Shown piece after piece: positions 22,079 through 33,500 of a stretch of DNA of 64,000 bases. The translations under genes and the position numbers were made by a program. This stretch comes from Euglena gracilis (Eukaryota; Euglenida; Euglenophyceae; Euglenales), in contig CP154957.1 in the NCBI GenBank assembly GCA_039621445.1, positions 32,506,399 through 32,570,398 on the forward strand, read 5' to 3'. Each line of letters begins with the position of its first letter. Positions within the stretch are counted from its first letter, which is position 1. The notes beneath the pieces were generated by a model, which was given only the letters and a program-made list of their open reading frames with translations, was not told the DNA's origin and did no database searches.

Positions 22079-22460
22079 CCCATGTCCTTGACACGCCTTG
22101 TCCATGACACACCCCCCGTGTCAACCGCACTTTTCCCGTACCTAAAAAGAGTAAAGTATTTTTGACACACTTCATGGAGCTCTGGTATTTTTGACACACT
22201 CTGGAGCTAATTGGTTGCCATTTTCTGCACAGAACCATGGCTTTGAATTTATCTTCTTTTGAGGTTGGTGATTTAGTGAGATATGAGTGCTCCAATGGAG
22301 TTATTGTTGATGCAGTGGTGATTGGGCCCTCAAACCGAGGTCCAGATTACCTGGCCATCATTTTGCTGCATGTTTTGTGGTACGGTTCCCATGACACGGC
22401 GTGTCCATGACACACCCCCCGTGTCAACCGCACTTTCCCCGTACTTTGGCGTGTTAAGGA
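22079..22460 (+). repeat. Dispersed repeat GTGTCCATGACACACC, two copies
   Basis: The phrase CCATGACACACCCCCCGTGT with TCAACCGCACTTT occurs at about 22079-22145 and 22397-22450. It recurs near 44348-44402 and 45078-45150. It contains the imperfect palindrome GTGTC...GACAC. It borders the 57-codon frame at 22237. Confidence 0.6.
22237..22410 (+). CDS. Short frame with SH3/Tudor-like sequence, hypothetical
   Basis: This 57-codon frame starts ATGGCTTTG and encodes SSFEVGDLVRYECSNG followed by VIVDAVVIGPSN. The pattern F-x-VGD-x-V-x-Y, a short turn, and x-D-A-x-V-x-G-P resembles the strands of small SH3- or Tudor-like domains that occur in repeats in some protist proteins. It may be an exon or a fragment captured in a repeat, because a decayed copy lies at 44505-44590. 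Function unknown. Confidence 0.3.
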   Translation: MALNLSSFEVGDLVRYECSNGVIVDAVVIGPSNRGPDYLAIILLHVLWYGSHDTACP

Positions 22461-24290
22461 CAAGGGGAGGGGAATGTACCAGTATTCCACAAAACGCATT
22501 TCCGGATGATCTTATCCTTATGGTGCACTACGCACCAACTGGACCACCCACCCCTCGTGGTGTGCAACCTCAGCTATCGGCCCATCCCAACCTTCACTTA
22601 GTGTGCTACCCACCATCTTTCTGGATGCCACTATTTTTCTTGATGCCACAACCACCCTGTGGTGTTTTACCCTGTAATTTTCCGGGTCAAATTCACGTTC
22701 AAATCCATCAAATTTCACGTCATTTCAGCCCCCCATGTCGTTCCACTTTTCCAACCCCCGAGTAAATCCACCCACCGAGCTTTCGCCCCCAAGCACCTCG
22801 TGCCCTCCAGGCTTCTGGACCACCCCAAATACTCCCTGTTTTCCAACCCACCGTACTTCCAGGCCTTCCTCAACCTCCCTGTGATGTTTCTTCCCATCGA
22901 ATTTCGAAACAACCCCAACCGCCCCGTGGTGTCCAACCCAACAAACTTCCAGACCCCAAGCAACAACCCCAAGCAACCCGTAGTGTTCTACTCGCCGCAC
23001 GCCTGTACAATATAACCCTCCCCCATGGTGTTGTACATGCCGACTGCCCAGAAACCCCCAACGTTCTGCCCTTAATTTCCGGACCGTCCCAACCACCCTG
23101 TGGTGTTACCCACTGAATTTCTGGATTTCCACATCACCCCATGGTGTGTCTTCACTTCGAATTATTTGATAATAGCAATCACTCATTGATGTTCCACACA
23201 CCCATCTTCCTGAATTTCTGCAGAAAAGACACCCAAAATTCCAAAATTTTCGCATAAGAAACACTCCTTCGAGGTGTTTCCCCCCACCCAATTGCCAGTG
23301 TCTTGCCAACTGAACTGCCACACCACCCCCATAGTCTCTTGGCATCTAAGTCACCTTCCCTCTGGACCGCCACCACCACTCCATGGTGACCAACCCGAAT
23401 TTCTAGACCACCCCAACCACCCTATGGATTTTTACCCATTAAATCTTTGGATAATCCACAACTCACCCCACTTCCCAATAATTTATTGGTGTTCTACCCT
23501 CCCAACTCCCAAATAAACCCATCAACCCTTGACATTGGACCCTCTCAACTCTGGCTTACCTTTTGCCCACATGGTGAGTCACCCATATGACCCCAATCAC
23601 CCCGTGCTGTCCGACCTTCTGCGTTTCTGGATCCTTTCGAACACCCACGATGCTCAATGCATTGTAAACTTCTGGATGAATAATTTCTGGACGCAAACCA
23701 CCTCGTGATGTTCAACCTACCGAACTTGTGGAGCCCCCCATGGTGTCTCATCCCAATTTCGGTACAACCCCACCACCAAACTTCCAACCAACCCAAGGTT
23801 TCCTACATGCTGAACTTCTCTACAATTTAACCCCCCCCCCCCCTATGGTGTTCCACACACCGACTGCCTGGACTCCCCCCCCCCAACGTTCTACCCTCAA
23901 TTTCCAGACCACCCCAACCACTCCATGGTGTCTTACCATCTGACCTTCCAGATAACCATAACATCCTGAGATGTTTCTACCCTTTGGCTCCTGGATGGCC
24001 CAACTGCCCCTTGGTAATCCGCACACTCTTCCAGAAAACTAAATCCACCAAACTACCAATGCCCCACGGTGGTGTCCCCCAAAACCACCAATATCTTCCC
24101 AATGAAATTTCTTAATAATTCCACCACCTTGATGTTCTCGACACCGACTAACAGATCTCATACCCCATCGTGCACACCCTCAGCTCCATCCCAACCACCC
24201 CACGGTGTTAACCACCACACCAACCACCCTGTGGTGACCAACCCACCGCACTTCCGGAGTACCCTAAATTTCCGGATAATCATGGCACAC

Positions 24291-25345
24291 TGACCTTTCC
24301 GATAACCTCACAACGAGTGTTGTTGAGAGTTGACGAGTGTTGACCCCTGAACTGAATATCCCCTGGTGAATTGTAAGCCTGCATGCAGCCTTTGGTGCAG
24401 AAAATCTCCAGCACTGTCTACCATGGTTGGAGAGTGTGATGACAGCAAGGCAAGCGGATCCCAGCAGGTGTGAGTTAAGAGTCTCCATCCGTTCTTTTTT
24501 TTCCAACTGAATCTCAACCGGCATGTGCAGGTTTTTTTTTTGTTGACTCCCTTTTGACGGGTGGCTCATTATCAGATTGGATGTACCTGTTGATTACGGA
24601 GCGTGCTGGCCACTCACTCCGGCTTTGAAATCCTGGATCACACCCTGCGGAGTGGACGTGGTCGCCACACACACACACCCCTCACAGGGATGTCGGAAAT
24701 GTCATACGGGCCCCCCCTTACTTCACACTGCATCACACGGCTGCGCGCACGGCCCCCACCCCTCCCTAGGCCTGGTTCGTGGTCCATTGATAGGGCCGGG
24801 ACTGGACTGGTACTGCGCATGGCGCCTCGGGGGCAATGCGCCTGACCAGGCCTGCCTGTGAGGGTTCGGTGCCCGACAGGAGGTGTTTGCCTTTCTGAGG
24901 GGGACATCAGCTGGCAGTGGTAAAGAGAAACCAGGGCCCGCGCTGCCTTGTTTTTGGGGCCGGTTTTTTTTTTCAGCCCCCCCCCTCCCCCACCCCCGGG
25001 AGGGTGACGCAGAGCTCGTTTGTAACGGTCTGCACCACACAGACAAGAGCGGTCGGGGACGAGGGTTGGCAGGGTCGTCACCCCTGCGATGCCCCACCTG
25101 CCAGCCTGGGGCGAAACCGCACAGACACACGCGCCCACACCGACTGACAACACACTTCCCCCACAAGCACACACTCTCGGGTCGGCAAGGAGTTCCCCCC
25201 AAGGAGGTCCCCCAGCAACACCGATTCAGAAAAGCGAAACCAGGGCAGCTGAGAAATATGTGGACAATACGAGCTCGAGCTTTCCTCTGCATGCCCCCAT
25301 GCCCCCATGGACCTGATTTTTGGTTGGTTTAGTTTATTTTGATTT
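24291..25345. other. No gene identified
   Basis: Apparently single-copy sequence with a few C-runs. Open frames on the minus strand around 24640-25290 are mutually overlapping and lack any recognisable domain. A CACACACAC patch lies near 24667. Confidence 0.3.
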
Positions 25346-25357
25346 ATCCATCCATCC

Positions 25358-25427
<70 letters not shown>

Positions 25428-25442
25428 TTATTTATTTATTTT
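25346..25442. repeat. ATCT/ATTT microsatellite
   Basis: ATCC, then about 18 ATCT units, then ATTT units. Confidence 0.95.
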
Positions 25443-26785
25443 TTTCATTTAATTATTTTCTTTCTATATTTTTTTTTTTTGCAGGCTGCCAGAACCCCGG
25501 TTCTAGGGATACCATTGTGCACACCACGACCCCTCCCCACACGGACGGCTGCACATTGGTTTCCCCCCCCCCCCCAGCCTGCACCACTGACACCAACCAA
25601 CCCCTGGCCTTTTGGGTGCTTTTCAACGTGCTCAAACACACCCAAGCCTCTCGAAGCAGGTGAGCAGTGTTTCTGGAAGAACCAACCTAATATCGCCGAG
25701 ACGTCTCTCAGCCCCCCCCCCCCACCCCAGCCCTTGGCCTGCCTACATGCCTCCTCCTCTGTTTTCTATGTCGTCCTCTCTCGGTCCACCGCGGCCGTCG
25801 ACCTGTCGTTGTTCTCTCTCGGTCCACTGCGGCCGTCGATTTGTCGTTGTTCTCTCTCGGTCCGCCGCGGCCGTCGACCTGTCGTTGTTCTCCCTCGGTC
25901 CACTGTGGCCGTCGTCCTCTTGTCTGTTCTCACCCCGCCATCAACCCCGGAGCTCCTCTCGGGCCCCAGCGGCCTTATTGAACCCCACACAATTTATTGT
26001 GCCGGCCCATGCCATCATCTCTGTCTCCCCCCCTTCTGTTCGTTCTCTGTCATGCTGCCGCCAGCATCCTTCTGAGTCCGTGAGCCTCCATCCGCTTTCT
26101 GGTTCTGCAATCTGATCAAATTGGAAATAACCTCCCTATGATGGACTGTCCAGGGGTGGCGCTGGATTTTATACCCACCAACCCCACCCCCAATGGCTTT
26201 TGATGCCCAGCAGCTGGTTGGTGGCCCTGCTTTCCTTCTCGCCCCATTTCACCAGCACCACTCTCAGCCATGTCTTACCCTCACAGAGACCCAGGATGGC
26301 GTTGGTGGATAGTATTCGGGGGGGGGGTAGCGGGCACTCAACTGTAAGAGGCCGTCAGTCGTGTGAGGATCAGGGCCGCAGGGTTGGTACCCCTAATGCT
26401 GAACACCCAGCAAACTGTACCTCCACGGCACCCGCTGTTGATCCTTATTTGGACCTTCCCAGTGCCCCCATGAGGAGACCACCTTCTGCAACCCCCTCAT
26501 CCGCCCACTCCACACCCCGCCCCCGGGTCCTGCAATGCCAACCCCAGCCCGCCAGCCAGCTGAACGATCCCCGGCAGCAGCCACTTGCCTCCCCCCCTCC
26601 TGGAGGGTGGACCAGCGGCCCCCAGCCCCCACTCACTCCCACCACCCCACCCTGTACCACGCTCATCATGGAGCGGCATCCGGGTCCCAGGTAGGCCCCT
26701 TGGAGGCAGGGCCATAGTGGTTCTGTCGACCTTGGGCATTGCAGTGAAGTGGGGCGCTTCTAATCCTAATCCTAATCCCCCTCTA
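25443..26785. repeat. Mixed repeats with 38-bp minisatellite
   Basis: About four 38-bp units (CGGCCGTCGACCTGTCGTTG) lie at 25781-25918 and relate to the 36-bp satellite at 13985. The 26690-26780 segment is a reverse-complement copy of 20464-20575 and ends in three CCTAAT words. A plus-strand frame at 26200-26694 has no known domain but ends with a weak 2A-like phrase, MERHPGP. Confidence 0.5.
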
Positions 26786-27143
26786 CCTAACCCATCGGTG
26801 AACGTCACCGGTGAAGTTCACCAAGAGAGCACTTTTTTGGCCAAAAATGGCCAAAAAATGGCATTTTGGGCAAGTTTTCGGAAATTTCGATAAAATTCCA
26901 TGAAGCATCAACCTCAAAATGACCATTTTGAGAGGAAAGGAGCAAAATTTCACCCATGAAAATTTCACCCCCAACCATCAAAACGGTGAAGTTCACCGGT
27001 GAACTTCACCGGTGAACTTCACCGCCAAAAGTACCCCCCCCCCCCGGTGAATGTTCACTGGTGAATGTGGCAGCTTTGACGGTCACGTGTGACCAGTGTG
27101 ACCTCACGTACAACGGAGGTCAGGCAGTACGGCATAGTGGGCA

Positions 27144-27176
<33 letters not shown>

Positions 27177-27961
27177 CAACGTGTTTTTTTAAAAAACAGT
27201 AAAAAAAACATCAAAAAAAACAAAAGGAAATTTTTATTGAAAAAACTCGTTATGAAACTCCCAAACCATACTTTGAATCCTACTAAGTTCAAAAACTGCC
27301 AAAAATGGTCAAAAACATCCAAAATGCAACAAAAATGGAATTTTATGACTTTTTTCATTTTTGTGGAAGGAAATGATTGGCAGAAATTACCCAGAAGTTG
27401 CCAAAAATCATTGAAAATGTGCATTCAAAAAATTTTCCATGCAAAACCCACCGGGCGTTTTTTTTAAAAAAAAACATTGTTAGAATTAAAAAAAAACAAA
27501 AAAAACAACGTCAAAAAAAACAGGCCGGCCCACTATGCAGTATGGGGGGGGGGCTGCGGACCCCCCGGTGAACTTCACCGGTGAACGTTCACCGGGGAGG
27601 GGGGGTACTTTCGGCGGTGAAGTTCACCGGTGGAGGTTAGGCAGGGGTGGGGGGGGGGGCTGTGGACCCCCCGGTGAAGTTCACCGGTGAACATTCACCG
27701 GGGGGGAGGGGGGGTACTTTCGGCGGTGAAGTTCACCGATGAAGTTCGCCGGTGAACTTCACCGTTTTGATGGTTGGGGGTGAAATTTTCATGGGTGAAA
27801 TTTTGCTCCTTTCCTCTCAAAATGGTCATTTTGAGGTTGATGCTTCATGGAATTTTATCCAAATTTCTGAAAACTTGCCCAAAATGTCATTTTTTGGCCA
27901 TTTTTGGCCAAAAAGTGCTCTCTTGGTGAACTTCACCGGTGAAGTTCACCGATGGGTTAGG
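26786..27961 (+). mobile_element. 1.18-kb inverted-repeat element enclosing the A/T-rich element
   Basis: The outer ends are inverted: CCTAACCCATCGGTGAAC at 26786 and, at 27961, the complement of CCTAACCCATCGGTGAAC with one substitution. Arms of roughly 230 bp contain TTGGCCAAAAA, ATAAAATTCCATGAAGC and nested GGTGAA/TTCACC palindromes. The A/T-rich element sits between them at 27133-27537. This is the cleanest copy of the arrangement repeated in tandem at 8590-13545. No transposase. Confidence 0.6.
27133..27537 (+). mobile_element. A/T-rich CATAGTGGGC element, fourth direct copy
   Basis: Ends CATAGTGGGC and GCCCACTATG. Flanks CAGTACGG (27125-27132) and CAGTATGG (27538-27545), one substitution apart. 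Confidence 0.7.
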
Positions 27962-29217
27962 CAAAGGGGGGGGGGAGGGGGTCCGGGACCCCCCGGTGAA
28001 CTTTCAAATGGTGAACTTCACCATAGGGGGGGGGGAGGGGGGTCAACATGACCAAAGTCACTGCCTGATCTCCAACGTCACATGTAACCTATTTTTAGAA
28101 CTTTTGCAACAAAAATAACTCCAATTAGGAATTTAGCACACATTTTTGGCAATTTTGATTCCTAAATTGTGTGCCATTTCCTAATTAGTTGTCATTTTTG
28201 GCTCCCACTGGGATCTGGAAACCCTCCATGTGTGGGTCGGTGGGGGGTCACTTTTACTCTATTTTTAGAATTCAAATATTCCAAAAAGGGGGGGGGGCTG
28301 AACCTGAAGTTTGTATTTTTTTGAAAAAGGAGGCAACCACTATGAGTTTAAGAGCATTTGTCGATAGGTGGAATTCAAACCAAGCTCATCGTGTGAGTTG
28401 ATAGAGAATGTTGAGCTCTGCCTCCACTACTTTTCAAGGCGCCTTGCCCACGTAACCGCGGTGTAACCGCGGTGATAACCGCGGTTTGGGCTCCTCCTTA
28501 GAATCACATTTCTGGAAAATGAATTTGCAAAATTCAAAACCGTCTCGGCCGCCTTTTGCAGCCGAAATAGAGGGAAATGCTTAAAGCAAGCTGATTTATT
28601 CATTGCCGGCACAGCAGAAACAACGCTGGCCGTATACGTTGCCAATCCATCTGCGACTGGTGTTGCTGCTACACTCCCTCCACTTTGGTAGATCCCCTCT
28701 CAGGGCTGCATAGAGGTAGAGGGATAGAGGTAGAGGTAGAGGTAGATGTAGAGGTCACCTCCACCTCTACTATCCCTCTATGTCTAAGAAAATCCTGATG
28801 GGCCAAAACTCGTTTGCGTTAAAGTGATGTGAAAGCTGTGAGAAGGAAGACATGAGGTTATTTTCAAGTGCACTTCGAACCAAGTGAACCTGGCCAAGTC
28901 AACTTTAACTTTGACCCAAGTGGACTTGGCCAAATCCACATTAACCCAGGTGGACTTGGCCAAGTCCACTTTGGCCCAACTGACTTGGTCAAGTCCACTT
29001 TCCAGAGAGAAATACCTCCACGGCAACCTTTTACATGATCAGGTTGCTACTTCCATCAGGTGTCTCTTTTGCCATCAAAACAATCAGTGATTACCCACAA
29101 CCCCCCCCCCCTTTGGCTAATGCCAGGGCTCCTTCAGCACCCCAACCAGCCAATTTGGGGTCAAGCAGGGGGGGGGTGAGGGTGGTTGGAAATGGGGGTT
29201 GGAAAGCAAGGCTCCGA
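27962..29217. repeat. Repeats with GGTAGA and GGACTTGGCC words, no gene
   Basis: It holds a segment like 7970-8070 at the start. At 28715-28790, AGGTAGAGGTAGAGG faces its complement CCTCCACCTCTAC. At 28885-29005, the word GTGGACTTGGCCAAGTCCAC recurs in part several times and is itself palindromic. No coding evidence. Confidence 0.45.
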
Positions 29218-30535
29218 GCGGGAAATTGGCCATGGAACTTTTGGTGGTCGCTAGCGACCGGTCGCTAGCGACCATGGTCGCTAGCGATCGTTGGTGGTCG
29301 GAGCGACCGGTCGCTAGCGACCACCAATAATTCGACCACCCCCCCCCCTCTCAGAAGATTTTTAAGCCCCCCCCCCCATGCGAAGGAAAAATTTCCCTCA
29401 GAGAAAAACATGAAATTTTATATCAAAAATTCCTTTTTCTGCTTTTAGGATCTTGCACGAAATCAGACAATGTTTACGTTACTTTGTCAAGAGGGCAGTA
29501 CGGGGGTCCGGGGGGGGGGTGGGCGACAGCGGGGGGGGGGGGGTGGCCTTACCCCACCCCCCCCCCCTCAGAGTGGCATGGCATTTTTTGTCAAATTTGC
29601 TTTACCCCCCCTCAAAGTGGCCACTTTTGTTTGGTGCCAAAGCCCAAAAAAATTTTGGGGCCCAATGGGTCGGTTACCCCAGGGAAGGGATTTTGTTATT
29701 GGAGGGTGGGGGGGTGCGGGGGGGGGCGCAGTCCCCCCCCCCCCGCTAGACGACCAAGGGCGCCGAAGGCGCCTTAGGACGGTTTTGTTTACGGTGCGCG
29801 TGGCATTACATGCGCGCATGGCCCTGGGTCGGTTACCCCCCGGAAGGGATTTTGTTATTGGAGGGGGGGGGGGGGGGGGGGGGGGGGCGGCAGCCCCCCC
29901 CCGCTAGACGACCAAGGGCGCCGAAGGCGCCTTAGGACGGTTTTGTTTTCGGTGCGCGTGGCATAACATGCGCGCATGGCCCTGGGTCGGTTACCCCCCG
30001 GAAGGGATTTTGTTATTGGAGGGCGGGGGGGGGTGCGGGGGGGGGGGGGGCGGCAGCCCCCCCCCCCCCGCTAGACGACCAAGGGCGCCGAAGGCGCCTT
30101 AGGACGGTTTTGTTTACGGTGCGCGTGGCATTACATGCGCGCATGGCCCTGGGTCGGTTACCCCCCGGAAGGGATTTTGTTGGGGGGGGGGCTGGGGGGG
30201 GGGCGGCAGCGCCCCCCCCCCGCACCCCCCCCGCTAGACTACCAAAGGCGCCTTAGGACTGCGCGTGGCATTACATCCGCGCCTGGCCCTAGTAGCATCG
30301 TTTTGCAGTACAACTTGGGGATTTTGCAAGAGAATCCTATTGGGGGGGGGGGGGCTTAAAAATTTTCTGAAGGGGGGGTTGGTCGAAATATTGGTGGTAG
30401 CGACCGGTCGCTAGCGACCGGTCGCTAGCGACCACCAATGGTCGGTCGACCGTGACCAACGGTCGCTAGCGACCGGTCGCTAGCGACCGGTCGCTAGCGA
30501 CCACCAAAAGTTCCACGGCCAATAATCCGCAATGA
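29218..30535. mobile_element. CGCTAGCG-palindrome element, copy 1
   Basis: The ends are inverted: GGGAAATTGGCCATGGAACT at about 29220 and TTCCACGGCC-AAT near 30525. Each is followed inward by several GGTCGCTAGCGACC palindromes and a CTTAAAAA/TTTTTAAG word beside a homopolymer. The interior holds about four tandem units of 130-180 bp (GGGATTTTGTTATTGGAGGG, GGCGCCGAAGGCGCC, GTGCGCGTGGCAT). No transposase frame. Large non-autonomous DNA element. Confidence 0.65.
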
Positions 30536-33500
30536 GACCGTATGTTTACTGAAAAAATATGCCTTTACATACCACATATGACCCATAAGGGGCATAAGGG
30601 GGCGAAAAGGGGGTGTATTTTCTAACCCCTCCCCAAATAATACTCCCCAAGGTTGGGTGGTTAATCGAAAAACGGTTAATCGCTTTAGAGCCCCCTAGTT
30701 AATCGTTCGTTTGTGGGGGGACATTTAACCATGGTTAATCAAAAAACGGTTAATCGCTTGTGACCCCCCCCCCCAGTTAATCGCTTCTCTTTCATTGTCG
30801 GAAGAAGAGATATCTTGGGTTTGGGAACATTTCTTCTAGGAAGATGGCAAGGTTGTGTTCAATGCCAATGTGGATGAAAAATTGCCTTGGATGTTAACTC
30901 TGTTTTTGATACCAAATTTTCTGGACGGCAAATTTTTGGGGTTTTTGGCCAATTGTGGAGTGAGGAAGTAAGCCAGAAAGGCAAATGACTTTTGTTTTTT
31001 GGGGAAAAAAATGATACGCTCGCCTGACCCAGCGGACACCCGGACCCCCCCCCCCCCCGAGCAGCGCGCCTAGCCCTGAATGGAAATATTCATGAGAATG
31101 CAGAATCTCTGCCCGCCCCCTTGTCTCATTCAGGGGGGGGGGGGCGGATGATGCAGTTATAAACATGGACAACTGTTTTCTGGGTTTTTTTTTGTCTTGT
31201 GCGGTGTGGCTGAGTTCCTCATTTGAAAGTCCTTAGGGAGAGCTTTCCTTTGATGTGCCAAATGATAGCATTGCAACGTAATTTACAATTGTAAGTTTCG
31301 CTTGCAACTTACGCGTAACTTACGGCATAATTCATTTTTTAATTTCCGCTGTGTAATTTATGTTCTGCTTTTTTCAGAAATTTCAGACCGTTCCTCCCTT
31401 TTTGTGTGTGCAAAGCACCTTTTTTTCCCATTTACAAATTGGGTTTATGTGTTGTTGTCGTGGGTTTCGAACCCACGACCATACCATCATAAGACATGCG
31501 CCGCCATTATGTTAATGGTCACTCTGTATGCGTTTGTCATGGACTTTTATCAAAATTTCTTAAAGAATGTCATTTTGGCCATTTTTTTTTGCCAAACAAG
31601 TGCTCTTGTAGTGAACTTATAGCTAACACTCACTATATTTTGCCTGGTCTCTCCTTTTTTCTGCCTCCCGTCCCAAAATATTTTGCACACTCGTTTCAAA
31701 ATTTTTGCCCCCCGTCCAAAAACCGCTGCCCCCTGTCCATTCTATTTCGCCAAAAAACCTCGAATTTTTGCCTCTGTCCTCCAAATTTTTGCCACCTCCA
31801 AAAACATTCTCCCGCCATTTTTTGAAATGTCTGCACAGAATGTTCCACAATGTTCCACAGAATGTTCCACCCCTGCACACTCACATTGCACATTGTGACA
31901 TTTTAAACACCATTTTTGCATGTCAAAAAAAGAAAAAAATTCAATTTTGATGCATTTCTGAATGGTGTGGTATTGTTCAATTGTGCCCAAATCTGTTTTC
32001 ACCCAATGAGCTCACAGACCACAGCCTTTTTCTGTTTGTGTTTGGATTGCTTGACTTGGTCAGACGGTCCATGGATCCATGATGCATTAAAACGGAGACA
32101 AGGCACAGGGGGGGGGGAGGGGGGGTCCGAGGGGGGGGGGTTGGAAGCTGTACAGGGGGGGGGGTCCCCAGAAAATCACAACTGTACTGCCTACCCCCGA
32201 GACAGTTGCGACATTTTCGTCCAATTGAGGTTGTCTTCGTTGTACAAGCATTTTGTGCAGTTCAGAGTTCAAATTGCATCTTGCGGGAAGATGACCAATG
32301 CTGTTGAATTTGTGATTGTTCATGAGGGGTGCCCCCCCCCGTGACCCGAGAATCGCGTCTTCAAGTTTCATACAAAGCAGCAACCTTCATGATTTTAGCA
32401 TTTCTTTTATTTTCATCATTTCAGCCTGCTTTTTGATGTAGCGGTTTTGGTTGCTTTTCATAAATTTTCCGATTGAAACCATTGAAAATTTGCCTTGACA
32501 TGTCAAAAACCCCACCTTCCATTTGGACAACCAAACCCCTTTTTGGCACCTTCATACCCAAAAATGGCCAAAAAACTTGTCCCCTAAAAATATTGCCGAA
32601 AATTGGTGCATTTCCACATCCAAAACAGAATTTTTTGGGCCATTTTTTTTCAAAAATGGTCCAAAATGCATCCCAAAAAATGTGATGGTCAAGAAAATCC
32701 TAACAAAATTCCCTTTCAAAAATGAAAAAAATGACCAATTTCGGACATAAAAAAACGCCCAAAAATGCCCACTTTCGGACCAAAAAGCTTTTTTTTTTGT
32801 ACAAGAATGGCCCCAAAATGGCCAAAAATAGCCACTTTTTTGACCTGAAAATCACCGATTTTAGGATTTAGTGCCGCCCTTCTCGTGATGGGATGCACAT
32901 CATGGATGCAGCCTCCCGATCCAAAGTGGCATACTTCCCCCGTGACCCCCCCGTGACCCCCCCCCCGTGACCCGCACCACCCCAAAATTTCACAGAATGC
33001 CGAATGATAGTCAATGTTTTCATTTTAAGCACTCAATTTTTTTCATCTGTCTTGGGGGGTTGGAAGTGGGGGGGTCCCAGGAGGGGGGGTTGGAACTGTA
33101 CAGGAGGGGGGGGGAGGGGGGGTCCCAAATTTTGACCAACCGTACTGCCTTGTCTCCAACGATATCTATCTGTGAATACAAATAGGTCAAAAAGGCAGTT
33201 TTAAAACATAATTACAGCTGGAAGGCAGTGGGATTGGTTCTTTTGTTACCCATCCCTCTCCTCACAAAGACTCGGAATATTTTTATTGTGCCTCTTTGAA
33301 CACATTTTTGTGTGGAATGACCCTCGCACATGGACCAAAAGTGCCTTCACCCCTCATTGCCATGATGATCACATTTATTTGGCGTATTTCTGTTAATCTA
33401 TGCTGATTCTGTTGGACGTTTCCTTTTCACATTAACGGAAAAAAATCTTTTTTTTACAGTTGGCAAAAGTTTCGGGTCTCAAGGGCAAAAGTGATGGGAT

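Larger units (their letters stand above)
21590..24290 (+). repeat. Degenerate ~50-bp tandem repeat
   Basis: A loose unit of 45-50 bp recurs throughout: an ACTTCTGGA-like word, then ACCCCAACCACCC, then (T/A)TGGTGTTCTACCC. Divergence is high. Around 22080-22460 it is broken by another dispersed repeat (GTGTCCATGACACACCCC). No coding potential beyond one short frame at 22237. Confidence 0.6.

Noticed and set aside
26764-26780. CCTAAT triplicate as a telomere-like repeat
   Set aside because: Only three units, and its reverse-complement relative at 20464 shows it is part of an ordinary dispersed repeat.
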